Assembly: GCA_946407015.1 (NCBI GenBank) | Contig: CAMJML010000022.1 | Span: forward strand, 1-55,061 | Reading direction: 5' to 3' | Length of the DNA stretch: 55,061 nt | Source: an uncultured Selenomonadales bacterium | GTDB lineage: Bacteria > Bacillota > Negativicutes > DSM-1736 > Dendrosporobacteraceae | Shown here: positions 18,576 through 26,607 of the stretch, one piece after another | How the letters are laid out: every line of letters begins with the position of its first letter | Numbering within the stretch: the first letter of the stretch is position 1 | Notes under the pieces: generated by a model | Databases searched by the model: none | What the model was told of the DNA's origin: nothing | Seen by the model: the letters and a program-made list of their open reading frames with translations, nothing else | Position numbers and translations under genes: made by a program

Positions 18576-19475
18576 ATGTATCCTAAGTATTGCTACTATA
18601 GCAAAGTCACCAAATGCCAGAGTCAGCCTATCGTATTTCCGGCACAGCACCAGGACGTCCAGCCTGGACTGGAGTACCTCATGGACCCGTTGCCTATTGC
18701 AGAAAACCCTGAGTATCGGGGTAGTGGCAAATTAGCCGGCAAGGTGGCCATCATCACCGGTGGCGACAGTGGTATCGGCCGGGCTGCGGCCATCGCTTTT
18801 GCCAAGGAAGGCGCCAATGTGGTGATTGTGTACTTGTATGAACACCGGGATGCGGAGTATACGAAGCGGCGGATCGAAGAATTGGGCCAACAATGTCTGG
18901 CCATTGCCGGTGATCTAAGGAGTCCGCTTGTTTCACAGGAGGTTGTCCGGAGAACATTAAAAGGTTTTGGTCAGATCGATATTTTGGTCAACAATCACGG
19001 TGTTCAGTTTCCGCAATGCAGCATTCTGGAGATTACCGATGCGCAGCTTGAAGATACTTTCCGGACTAATATTTTTGCGTTTTTCTACATGACGAAGGCT
19101 GTCTTGCCGCATATGGCCCGCGGCAGTTGCATCATAAACACCACATCTGTAACCGCGTATGAAGGCAATCGATATCTGATCGATTATTCGGCCACGAAAG
19201 GCGCAATAGTTGCCTTTACCCGGTCCTTGTCCTTATCACTGGCTGACGCCGGGATCCGGGTCAATGCCGTTGCGCCCGGGCCGATCTGGACTCCTTTGCA
19301 GCCGGCCAGCTGGCCGGCCGAATACATTACGACCTTTGGCACCGATACGCCGATGAAACGTCCCGGGCAGCCCTTTGAACTGGCCCCGGCTTATGTATAT
19401 CTGGCTTCCCAGGATTCAGGCTATGTTTCCGGGCAAGTGCTGCATGTCAACGGTGGGACGATTACAAGCACGTGA
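18576..19475 (+). CDS. Short-chain dehydrogenase/reductase (YdaD/YhdF-like, stress type)
   Basis: 299 residues. An N-terminal extension of about 50 residues is typical of the Bacillus general-stress SDRs. It is followed by the NAD(P) motif TGGDSGIG near 61-68, NNHG, catalytic Ser in NTTSVTAYEG, and YSATK with Y204 and K208. The C-terminal GGTITS ending is usual. Substrate unknown; relatives are annotated glucose 1-dehydrogenase or oxidoreductase. Monocistronic, with GGGAGGAAG before the ATG and a terminator at 19509. Confidence 0.88.
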   Translation: MYPKYCYYSKVTKCQSQPIVFPAQHQDVQPGLEYLMDPLPIAENPEYRGSGKLAGKVAIITGGDSGIGRAAAIAFAKEGANVVIVYLYEHRDAEYTKRRIEELGQQCLAIAGDLRSPLVSQEVVRRTLKGFGQIDILVNNHGVQFPQCSILEITDAQLEDTFRTNIFAFFYMTKAVLPHMARGSCIINTTSVTAYEGNRYLIDYSATKGAIVAFTRSLSLSLADAGIRVNAVAPGPIWTPLQPASWPAEYITTFGTDTPMKRPGQPFELAPAYVYLASQDSGYVSGQVLHVNGGTITST

Positions 19476-19508
19476 TGGCTTTTCCTGATCCGGTTTAAAA
19501 TTTATGTT

Positions 19509-19547
19509 AGCCAATATGGAATTATTTCCATGTTGGCTTTTGTTTTG
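19509..19547 (+). terminator. Terminator between the SDR and PfkB genes
   Basis: AGCCAATATGG (19509-19519) pairs with CCATGTTGGCT (19528-19538) with one G-T pair, followed by TTTGTTTTG. An ATG at 19504 opens the pfkB frame inside this hairpin, which argues for the downstream start. Confidence 0.75.
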
Positions 19548-19590
19548 TCTGGTAACAATAATAGCAATCAGTTTCTTGCAGGAGGATATT

Positions 19591-20700
19591 ATGAAATTTG
19601 GTATTGTGGGACCAATATCAAAAGACCGGGTCATTTGGCCCAATGGTGAAACAGCTTCAAAATTCGGAGCGGTTGTCTATACGGCAACGGTGCTGGCCAG
19701 ACTGCTTGAGGGAACTAAGGATCAGGTCATTTGCTTGTCCCATATATCACCTGATCACTTTGAGGAGATTGCGGGACTGCTGGAGCATCCCAATATCAGT
19801 CTAGCCGGAGTGGCCGCCTTATATAAAAGTGGTACTGAAATCGATCTGAGCTATGTCGATGAGCAGGAACGGATCAGCTGTCAGACCAAAGTGATGACTC
19901 CGATTACGCACGGTGAGCTGCATGCCTTACTGGACTGTGATTCCGTGATTTTCATGCCGCTCAATGAAACGGATATTCCCCTGAAAGAGCTGCAGGATTT
20001 CCGGCGGCGATCGGTGGCGACCATTTTTTTGGATATCCATGGCCTGATTACCGCTGTCGACAGCAGTGGCAAGCGGTTTAAAAAACATTGGCAAGACGCC
20101 GAAGCATGGCTGGCTTGTATTGATATTTTAAAAATGAATGATAAAGAAGCGTCCTGGGCCGCCGGCTATGCCTTAACCCATTTGGAGGATTATCTTCAAT
20201 ATAGCATAAGCATTGTCAAAAGCGGCTTAACCGCCTGCTGGATTACCTTTGGCGACCAGTCCTCGCTGATCGTCTGGCAGCGGCGCGGGAGACTGTTTTG
20301 GGCCTCGGTGCCGGTGACACAGGTCGAGCAGGTGCTTGATACCATCGGATGCGGGGATACAGCCTCAGCCGGCTTTATCTATGCTTATGCCAGGCTGCAC
20401 AGTCCGTTGTTTGGAGTTGTCATGGGCAATATGCTGGGGTCGGTCAAGGCTTCCATTGTGGAAAGCAGTGACTTTCCGAGCAGGCCGGAAGTCAGGAGTA
20501 TGATTGCCCGGCATTACCGGGACTACCTGCATAATTTAGTGGATGATTATCTTTCGCAAAGTCAATTGATCGTACATGAAATCAAGGAGGAATTGATCCA
20601 TGAAGATTCTCTGTACAGCCCAGATGGGCACCGGTACCGTCATGGGACAGACCTTTCGCGTGGTAGCCATAGCCAAGGCCCTACAGCGCCGTGGTCATGA
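19591..20700 (+). CDS. PfkB-family (ribokinase-like) carbohydrate or nucleoside kinase
   Basis: 369 residues. Start is ATG 19591 after CAGGAGGA. N-terminal strand MKFGIVGPISKD, central KMNDKEASW (ribokinase-fold second substrate region), and the PfkB signature 2 DTIGCGD at about 250-256 with catalytic Asp. It phosphorylates a sugar or nucleoside hydroxyl with ATP; the substrate is unknown. The last 33 residues, rich in Gly/His/Arg/Ser, are read through the start of the next gene in another frame and do not look like PfkB sequence, so the ancestral stop was probably near 20600. First gene of a kinase-transferase-nucleotidyltransferase operon. Confidence 0.85.
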   Translation: MKFGIVGPISKDRVIWPNGETASKFGAVVYTATVLARLLEGTKDQVICLSHISPDHFEEIAGLLEHPNISLAGVAALYKSGTEIDLSYVDEQERISCQTKVMTPITHGELHALLDCDSVIFMPLNETDIPLKELQDFRRRSVATIFLDIHGLITAVDSSGKRFKKHWQDAEAWLACIDILKMNDKEASWAAGYALTHLEDYLQYSISIVKSGLTACWITFGDQSSLIVWQRRGRLFWASVPVTQVEQVLDTIGCGDTASAGFIYAYARLHSPLFGVVMGNMLGSVKASIVESSDFPSRPEVRSMIARHYRDYLHNLVDDYLSQSQLIVHEIKEELIHEDSLYSPDGHRYRHGTDLSRGSHSQGPTAPWS

Positions 20701-21805
20701 TATCCGCTTTATTGCGGCCGGGAAAATGGTTTCGGTCATCAAAAGTTTCGGACTGCAGGTCATTGAAGTTCAGGATATGCCCCAATTGGAAATTTACACC
20801 GATCCTGAGGTACGGGCCAAGCTGCCCGGAGAAGAGCTTATGGCCCAAATGCAAGCGCTGATGATGGGAATTGCCCGCATGGAGACTGAAGTGGCGAAAC
20901 GGGAGCGGCCGGATTTGATTGTCAGTGGAACGCTGACCGGGCCCCAGGCGGCTAAACAGCTTGGGATTCCGTCGTTTCTGGCCTTTCTGCAGCCCCATGG
21001 CCTTAAAACACTGCAAATGGTTGAAAGCCGTATCGGCCCGCAAAGTGACCAGGAAATCGCCGCCCACAAGCAAAAGCTGCTGGAAATGGTGGCCGGCGTT
21101 GAACTGGTGTTTCTGGAAGGGATGCCTGAAATCAGCGGTGGCGCTGCCCTGAATAAATTAGGACCGGAATTTGCCGGACTGAAAGAGAAAATCCGCTTCA
21201 CCGGTCCGCTGTTGACCGAGAACCCGGACCAGCTTCCGGACAGGCAGGTCTTGAAGCAAAAGCATATTGGCGATAGCAGCAGGCCGCTGGCTTATATTAC
21301 CATTGGCGGCGGCTCCATGCTCATTGGTGAAAGCTTTTTGCAGCTGGTGCTGGAGGCTCTACGACTGGTTCCTGAGGTGACCGGTGTCATTGCCACCGGA
21401 ATCGCCATCTCGCCGCAAGCCATTCATTCCTTTGCACCGCCGGCCAATGCCGTTATTTTAGGCTTTGCGCCAGGAACCGAGCTGATTAAAGCGAGTGATG
21501 TCACGATCTTTCACGGCGGTTCTTCCACACTCATGACTTGTATCGCCTGCGGGACTCCGGCGGTGGTGATCCCTTCCATGGGTGAACAGGAAGATAACGG
21601 GGCCGTGCTTGCCGAGCATGGGGCAGGCATTGTGCTGGATAAAGCCTCCTTAACACCCGCCATTCTGGCCGAAGCGATTCAGCAAGTGCTTGGCAGTACC
21701 GGTTACCGGCAGTGTGCCCAGCGCCTTAAAGAGCTGGGGCAGCAATATGGCGGGGCACAGGCCGCGGCAGACTGGATTGAAAAAAGCGTGGGGGTATTGC
21801 GATGA
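20600..21805 (+). CDS. GT1/GT28-like glycosyltransferase (MGT/UGT fold)
   Basis: 401 residues of the GT-B fold. The N-terminus MKILCTAQMGTGTVMGQTFR is followed by a long acceptor domain. The C-terminal donor domain has ITIGGGSML and the nucleotide-sugar stretch FHGGSSTLMTCIACGTPAVVIP, as in macrolide/UDP-sugar transferases and MurG relatives. AAGGAGG is well placed before the ATG. It overlaps the upstream kinase by 101 bases and the downstream nucleotidyltransferase by the 4-base ATGA, indicating tight coupling. The likely job is transfer of the sugar activated by its neighbours to a lipid, metabolite or surface acceptor; that is inference. Confidence 0.87.
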   Translation: MKILCTAQMGTGTVMGQTFRVVAIAKALQRRGHDIRFIAAGKMVSVIKSFGLQVIEVQDMPQLEIYTDPEVRAKLPGEELMAQMQALMMGIARMETEVAKRERPDLIVSGTLTGPQAAKQLGIPSFLAFLQPHGLKTLQMVESRIGPQSDQEIAAHKQKLLEMVAGVELVFLEGMPEISGGAALNKLGPEFAGLKEKIRFTGPLLTENPDQLPDRQVLKQKHIGDSSRPLAYITIGGGSMLIGESFLQLVLEALRLVPEVTGVIATGIAISPQAIHSFAPPANAVILGFAPGTELIKASDVTIFHGGSSTLMTCIACGTPAVVIPSMGEQEDNGAVLAEHGAGIVLDKASLTPAILAEAIQQVLGSTGYRQCAQRLKELGQQYGGAQAAADWIEKSVGVLR

Positions 21806-22560
21806 AGGCGCTGATTTTGGCGGCAGGCAAAGGAACAAGGTTGAAACCGCTGACCGATTATGTTCCAAAGCCGATGGTGCCGCTGCACGGAAAGCCGCTG
21901 CTGGAATGGGTGTTGCTGCAGCTGCTGGCCTATGGGATTCGCGATTATGTATTTGCGACCAGCTATTTGGCGGATCAAATTGAGAATTATTTTAACGACG
22001 GTGACCGCTGGGGTGCGCGGATTGCCTACAGCCGCGGAGCGGCTCCGGCCGGCAAGGCCGGTGAGGTTTGGCGGGCCCGTGACCTGTTGGAGGCTGAAGC
22101 GGATTTTTTGGTTGTTCCGGGTGATACGCTCTGCCATTTGGATTATAATGCCCTGCTTGACTTTCACCACCGGTGCGGCAGTCTGGTGTCGGTGGCTTTA
22201 TCCACCCGCTACCGCCTTGAGGTCGGGCTGGCCGAAGTGGATGAGGCCATGAGAATCACCCGCTTTCTGGAAAAAAGCAATTTGGATAAGCCGGTCAGTA
22301 CGGGTACGTATGTGCTGAACCAAGCTATTTTCCCTTATATTGAACGGTTCAGCCCCGAATGGCGGGAGGTGGACCTGCCGGCCGATGTTTTTCCGCTGTT
22401 GCTGCAGGAAGGAGAGACGATCGGTGGTTTTGTCCGGGATTATGAGTGGTGGGATGTTGGCCGTCTGAACGATTATGAAGCGTTGGTGAAAATGCCGGCC
22501 CAGCAGGCGGCCCAGGTGTTATCCGGTCATACCGGAGTGTCCGGGCTGCACGCGCATTGA
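21802..22560 (+). CDS. Sugar-1-phosphate nucleotidyltransferase (NDP-sugar pyrophosphorylase)
   Basis: 252 residues. The N-terminal nucleotide-binding motif LAAGKGTRLKPLTDYVPKPM is the signature of GlmU/RmlA/ManC-like transferases. PGDTL is the metal-binding motif, and WWDVGRLNDY the C-terminal landmark. It lacks the left-handed beta-helix acyltransferase, so it is a pyrophosphorylase only. The reaction is sugar-1-P plus NTP to NDP-sugar. Overlap by ATGA with the glycosyltransferase places it last in the operon. Confidence 0.9.
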   Translation: MKALILAAGKGTRLKPLTDYVPKPMVPLHGKPLLEWVLLQLLAYGIRDYVFATSYLADQIENYFNDGDRWGARIAYSRGAAPAGKAGEVWRARDLLEAEADFLVVPGDTLCHLDYNALLDFHHRCGSLVSVALSTRYRLEVGLAEVDEAMRITRFLEKSNLDKPVSTGTYVLNQAIFPYIERFSPEWREVDLPADVFPLLLQEGETIGGFVRDYEWWDVGRLNDYEALVKMPAQQAAQVLSGHTGVSGLHAH

Positions 22561-22581
22561 ACAAAAGCGAAGCTGCATACG

Positions 22582-22625
22582 AAAACGGCAGGGTCTTATC
22601 TTCTTTGAGGCTTGCCGTTTTTTGT
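22582..22625 (+). terminator. Terminator of the kinase-transferase-nucleotidyltransferase operon
   Basis: AAAACGGCA (22582-22590) pairs with TGCCGTTTT (22613-22621) across a 22-nt loop, with further T after it. Confidence 0.75.
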
Positions 22626-22754
22626 TTTGCGTCACGGAACGTCTGATAGCAATAGTTGTTCATTTTTGTGTCCGGTCTTGTGGTACTGTGGTTATGGCTG
22701 AACTTTCAGCCTGGTTACCAGGTAGCATCAAGATCAACATAAGGGGGTAAAACC

Positions 22755-23990
22755 ATGAGCAGACGCGTTGTGATTACCGGAATGGGGGCTGTGACGTCGT
22801 TGGGGATGGGGGCTGATTCGCTTTGGCAGGCCATTGCCAATGGAAAATCCGGTATAAGCCGGATTGAAAGAATCGATGTGGCTGATCTACCCACTCAGGT
22901 TGCAGCCGAAATCAAAGCCTTTGATGCAGGTGCGTTTATGGATAGAAAAGAAGCCAAAAGAATGGACCGGTTTGCTCAATATGCCGTTGCGGCAACACGG
23001 CTGGCGTTGGAAGAAGCCCGGCTGGATGAAGAAGATTTGCAGCAGGCCCGGGCCGGCATGATGATCGGTACCGGGATTGGCGGGTTAGAAACACTCGAGA
23101 ATCAACACCGTGTATTGCTGGAGAAAGGGGCAGACCGGGTAAGCCCTTTCCTGGTCCCTATGATGCTGCCCAATATGGCAGCAGGGATGGTGGCTATTAA
23201 GTATCGAATCAAAGGATTTGTGGAATGTGTGGTGACGGCCTGTGCTTCCTCCACCAATGCGGTTGGCGATGCGTTTAAGCTGATCCGGCGCGGTGCTGCC
23301 GATGTTATGATTGCCGGTGGTACGGAAGCTCCGATTACCCGGTTGGCCATGGCCGGATTTTGCGCTAGCAAGACCATGTCCACCAATCTGGATGCAGCTA
23401 GCGCTTGCCGGCCTTTTGATGCTCAGCGCGATGGCTTTGTCATGGGAGAAGGCTCCGGTGTGCTTGTGCTCGAAGAACTTCAGCATGCCATTGCACGCGG
23501 GGCCGGCATTATTGCCGAGCTTGTCGGTTATGGCTGCACCAATGATGCGTATCATATGACCGCGCCGGCTCCGGACGGGGAAGGAGCGGCTCACTGTATG
23601 CAGCTTGCCCTGGCGGATGCCGCGATCGGACCGGAAGCGGTTCAATATATCAATGCACACGGAACCTCTACTGAATTAAACGACAAAATCGAAACGGCGG
23701 CCATTAAGTCGGTATTCGGTCAGCATGCTCATCGTCTGGCTGTGAGCTCGACCAAGTCCATGACCGGGCACTTGCTGGGGGCAGCCGGAGGCATTGAGGC
23801 CATCATTACCGCCAGCGCCATCCGGGATGGTTTTGTGCCGCCGACCATCAATTATAACCAGCCTGATCCGGCCTGTGATTTGTATGTCGTCCCCAATCAG
23901 GGGGAAAATAGGAGCATTCGTTATGCGCTTTCCAATTCGTTTGGCTTTGGCGGGCATAATGCGACCTTAGTGTTAAAAGCCTATGGCTGA
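22755..23990 (+). CDS. fabF: 3-oxoacyl-[ACP] synthase II (FabF/KAS II)
   Basis: 411 residues, the normal family length. Catalytic triad: C163 in [12 protein letters not shown]302 in [12 protein letters not shown]339 in [15 protein letters not shown]-terminal [13 protein letters not shown]. It condenses malonyl-ACP with acyl-ACP in fatty-acid elongation. It stands apart from any fab cluster and follows the glycosyltransferase operon behind a terminator, so it may be a housekeeping enzyme moved away, or a second copy serving a special lipid. Strong AAGGGGG site before ATG. Confidence 0.9.
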   Translation: MSRRVVITGMGAVTSLGMGADSLWQAIANGKSGISRIERIDVADLPTQVAAEIKAFDAGAFMDRKEAKRMDRFAQYAVAATRLALEEARLDEEDLQQARAGMMIGTGIGGLETLENQHRVLLEKGADRVSPFLVPMMLPNMAAGMVAIKYRIKGFVECVVTACASSTNAVGDAFKLIRRGAADVMIAGGTEAPITRLAMAGFCASKTMSTNLDAASACRPFDAQRDGFVMGEGSGVLVLEELQHAIARGAGIIAELVGYGCTNDAYHMTAPAPDGEGAAHCMQLALADAAIGPEAVQYINAHGTSTELNDKIETAAIKSVFGQHAHRLAVSSTKSMTGHLLGAAGGIEAIITASAIRDGFVPPTINYNQPDPACDLYVVPNQGENRSIRYALSNSFGFGGHNATLVLKAYG

Positions 23991-24059
23991 ACCTAGGCTC
24001 AAACGGTGCTATACAGCAAAGTACTTTGACGGGACTTGCGGGAAAAATGATGAGGCTGG

Positions 24060-24962
24060 GTGGACGGTGAAGACATGGACTTAAAGGAAATCATTGCAAC
24101 CTGTATTGGCTTTGTGGAAACAAAGCTTTATGAGAAAATTTCGCTGGATGACATTGCCGAGCATTGCAGAATCTCCAAATATCACTTGCACCGGCTGTTC
24201 AAATCATTAACCGGGCAAACGCTGATGGATTATGTGCAGGCCCGGAAACTTTCAGCCAGCATTTTTGAGTTGAAGGATACAAATAAGAGAATTATTGATA
24301 TTGCCATGGATTATGGCTTTGATTATGAGCAGTCGTATATCCGGGCCTTCCGTAAGAAATTTGGCTTTACCCCGCTTAAGGTCAGAAGTCAGCCCATGAC
24401 GCTTGTCATTCAGGAAAAGATCAATCTTGATGAAATTCTGTCGGTCAGCAACTCCGTCATCTATAAGCCGTCCTTTGTTTTTAAACAAAAATTCTGCCTG
24501 ATTGGTGTTAAGCATAAGATTATGAATAAATCCGGTGATAAAGTAGCCAATTTATACGGGCGGGAGTTCTTTTATCAGCAAAGGCAGCACATTTTGAACC
24601 CCATTGATCCTGAGGTCTATTTCGGCTATACCGACTGGAGTGACAGTGAGCATGGCTGTATTTATTACATGCCTTCCGTCCAAGTCCCGGATTTGACGCA
24701 TATTCCGCCGGGAATGGAGGGGGTGTCCATACCGGCGCATAAATATGTGGTATTCCGCTTTGTCGGTTTTTTCCGGCCCGATGATTTAAATGGCAGGCAA
24801 GTGGGCCGGCTGCTGGTGCATATGTATTCGAAATGGATTTTTAAATCCGGCTATCGGTTTGCGGATCAATTCCGCTTTGAATATATTGATACCAAACTTT
24901 CCAAAGACAACTACTGTGAGTTGGAGGTTTATCAACCCATTGTCGATGCCAGCCCGCACTAA
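24060..24962 (+). CDS. AraC-family regulator with C-terminal GyrI-like effector domain
   Basis: 300 residues. The two AraC HTH motifs are N-terminal (about 8-108: SLDDIAEHCRISKYHLHRLF, then IIDIAMDYGFDYEQSYIRAF with the FGFTPLKVR ending). The rest (about 150-300) resembles GyrI/BmrR-like small-molecule-binding domains (YFGYTDWSD, MPSVQVP, VPAHKYVVF-like IPAHKYVVF). This is the MarA/Rob-type layout of drug-responsive activators, and the neighbouring PadR-HlyD-MFS efflux operon is a plausible target. Start GTG 24060, or ATG 24075. Confidence 0.87.
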   Translation: MDGEDMDLKEIIATCIGFVETKLYEKISLDDIAEHCRISKYHLHRLFKSLTGQTLMDYVQARKLSASIFELKDTNKRIIDIAMDYGFDYEQSYIRAFRKKFGFTPLKVRSQPMTLVIQEKINLDEILSVSNSVIYKPSFVFKQKFCLIGVKHKIMNKSGDKVANLYGREFFYQQRQHILNPIDPEVYFGYTDWSDSEHGCIYYMPSVQVPDLTHIPPGMEGVSIPAHKYVVFRFVGFFRPDDLNGRQVGRLLVHMYSKWIFKSGYRFADQFRFEYIDTKLSKDNYCELEVYQPIVDASPH

Positions 24963-24969
24963 AATGCCG

Positions 24970-25010
24970 AAGGCCAAGTTCAGCGCTTCTGAACTTGGCC
25001 TTGTTTTTTT
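24970..25010 (+). terminator. Terminator after the AraC gene
   Basis: Perfect 14-bp stem AAGGCCAAGTTCAG/CTGAACTTGGCCTT, 5-nt loop, then seven T. Confidence 0.92.
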
Positions 25011-25062
25011 GCTATGCAGCAATAATGGGTAAATGTTGGCTAATTGACCTGGATGAAATTTC

Positions 25063-25091
25063 TTGATAAAATTAATAATGATAAATGTAAT
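25063..25091 (+). promoter_or_regulatory. Promoter of the padR-hlyD-MFS operon
   Basis: TTGATA (25063-25068), 17-bp spacer, TGTAAT (25086-25091), ending 20 bases before the padR start. The region is AT-rich; no ATGT-N8-ACAT PadR dyad is obvious. Confidence 0.55.
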
Positions 25092-25111
25092 GAAATTGCG
25101 AGGGGTTTATT

Positions 25112-25471
25112 TTGGCAACCAAGAAAGACGATTACCTCAGTTTTATGAGGCTGATATTCGGGCTGTACATATTAAAGCTGCTGCAAAAAGGGCCGGCTCA
25201 TGGCAATAAGCTGGCCGAGGAAATCAAGCGGGGCACCCAGAACGCCTATACGCCCAATACCAACGCCTTATATCCTTTGCTGAGGATTATGGAGGAAAAA
25301 GGCTATATCGTTGGCCAATGGGACAGCCCGGTGACCCGGGGCAAGCGGGTCTATCACATTACCGGCATTGGGATTGCCCGGATTCCGGCATTGGAAGAAA
25401 TGCTGGCAGAACGGCTGATTCAACTGGAAGGGAAGATCGCCATTCTACGAAGTGAATTGCTGGGGTGCTGA
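25112..25471 (+). CDS. PadR-family transcriptional regulator
   Basis: 119 residues of the short PadR winged-helix class (PadR-s2): GLYILKLLQKGPAHGNKLAEEI, then NALYPLLRIMEEKGYI and a wing with RGKRVYHIT, followed by a dimerisation helix. These repressors commonly sit first in drug-efflux operons and autoregulate. The start is TTG, preceded by GAGGGG. It is followed within 100 bases by the HlyD gene. Confidence 0.9.
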   Translation: MATKKDDYLSFMRLIFGLYILKLLQKGPAHGNKLAEEIKRGTQNAYTPNTNALYPLLRIMEEKGYIVGQWDSPVTRGKRVYHITGIGIARIPALEEMLAERLIQLEGKIAILRSELLGC

Positions 25472-25570
25472 CTAGCGGCCAGGCATGCTCATCGTAAATC
25501 AAAAATTATCTTCTGCAAACAATGTGCCATTGAAGCAACAAGTGATGCAGGAAAAGGCGAGGGGAAAATA

Positions 25571-26590
25571 TTGAATACTGTTACACCTAAACTCAGTAAC
25601 CGCCATTTGGGTATGATTGCCGGGGTTTTAGTTTTGCTGTTAGCAGCCGGCGGCGGCTGGTGGTGGGTTCGGGCCGGCCGGATGGTATCGACCGATGACG
25701 CCCGGGTCAAGGGAACGATTGTAGCCGTTAGTGCTAAAGCCAACGGCAGGCTGGAGAAAGTCTTGGTCAATGAAGGGGATCAAGTGCAGGCGGGGCAGGT
25801 CATTGCGGTTCTGGAGCAGCAGGATTTTGCCGCCCAGCTTGATCAGGCAAAGGCCAATGTGACGATGGCAAAAGCCAAGCTGTCGGCCATTGTGGCCGGC
25901 AACCGGCCGCAGGAAGTGGCCCAAGCCAACGCTGTTGTGCTGCAGGCCCAGGCTAATTTGGAAAATGCCCGGCGAAACCGGGAAAGAGACCGTCTGCTGT
26001 ATCAGCGTGGAGCCATCTCAGCCCAGCAAAATGATGCCAGTCAGACGGCCTATGATATTGCTGAAGCACAATATCTGGCAGCCAATGAACAATATAGCTT
26101 GAGCCGGGAAGGTTCACGCCAACAGGATGTTGAAATGGCCGAGGCCCAGCTAAAGCAAGCTCTGGCTGTACTTACAACTGCCGAAAATCAATTTCAGGAC
26201 ACTGTCATCAAAGCGCCTACGTCCGGAGTGGTGGCTATTAAAGCGGCTGAGCCGGGAGAAATAGTAGCTTTCGGGCAGCAGCTTTTTAGCATCAGCAATC
26301 TGGAGGATGTCTGGATCGGCGCTAACATTGAAGAAACCTACATAAGCCGGATCAAAGTCGGACAAAAAGTAACATTTACCATCGATGCGTATCCCGGCCG
26401 GAATTTTACCGGCCAGGTCAGCGAGGTCGGGCCAGCATCCGGATCACAGTTTGCCTTGCTGCCGACCGAAAACACATCGGCGAATTTTACGAAGGTGACT
26501 CAGCGTCTTCCCATTAAAATTAAGGCAGATGAATCAGACTGTATTTTGAAGCCGGGCATGTCGGCTATCATTAATATCTCAACAATATAG
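25571..26590 (+). CDS. HlyD/EmrA-family membrane fusion protein
   Basis: 339 residues. One N-terminal TM (about 12-33), then the MFP barrel-lipoyl-hairpin pattern: STDDARVKGTIVAVSAKANGR cut to the typical TDDARV element, paired biotinyl-lipoyl halves (VLVNEGDQVQAGQVI and VIKAPTSGVVAIKAAEPGE), and a long alpha-hairpin (about 85-195). It bridges an inner-membrane pump to the outer membrane, which matters in a diderm Firmicute; no TolC gene is in the window. Start is TTG with GGGGAAAA upstream. Cotranscribed with the downstream DHA2 pump. Confidence 0.88.
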   Translation: MNTVTPKLSNRHLGMIAGVLVLLLAAGGGWWWVRAGRMVSTDDARVKGTIVAVSAKANGRLEKVLVNEGDQVQAGQVIAVLEQQDFAAQLDQAKANVTMAKAKLSAIVAGNRPQEVAQANAVVLQAQANLENARRNRERDRLLYQRGAISAQQNDASQTAYDIAEAQYLAANEQYSLSREGSRQQDVEMAEAQLKQALAVLTTAENQFQDTVIKAPTSGVVAIKAAEPGEIVAFGQQLFSISNLEDVWIGANIEETYISRIKVGQKVTFTIDAYPGRNFTGQVSEVGPASGSQFALLPTENTSANFTKVTQRLPIKIKADESDCILKPGMSAIINISTI

Positions 26591-26607
26591 CCGGATTATA
26601 GTCAGCC

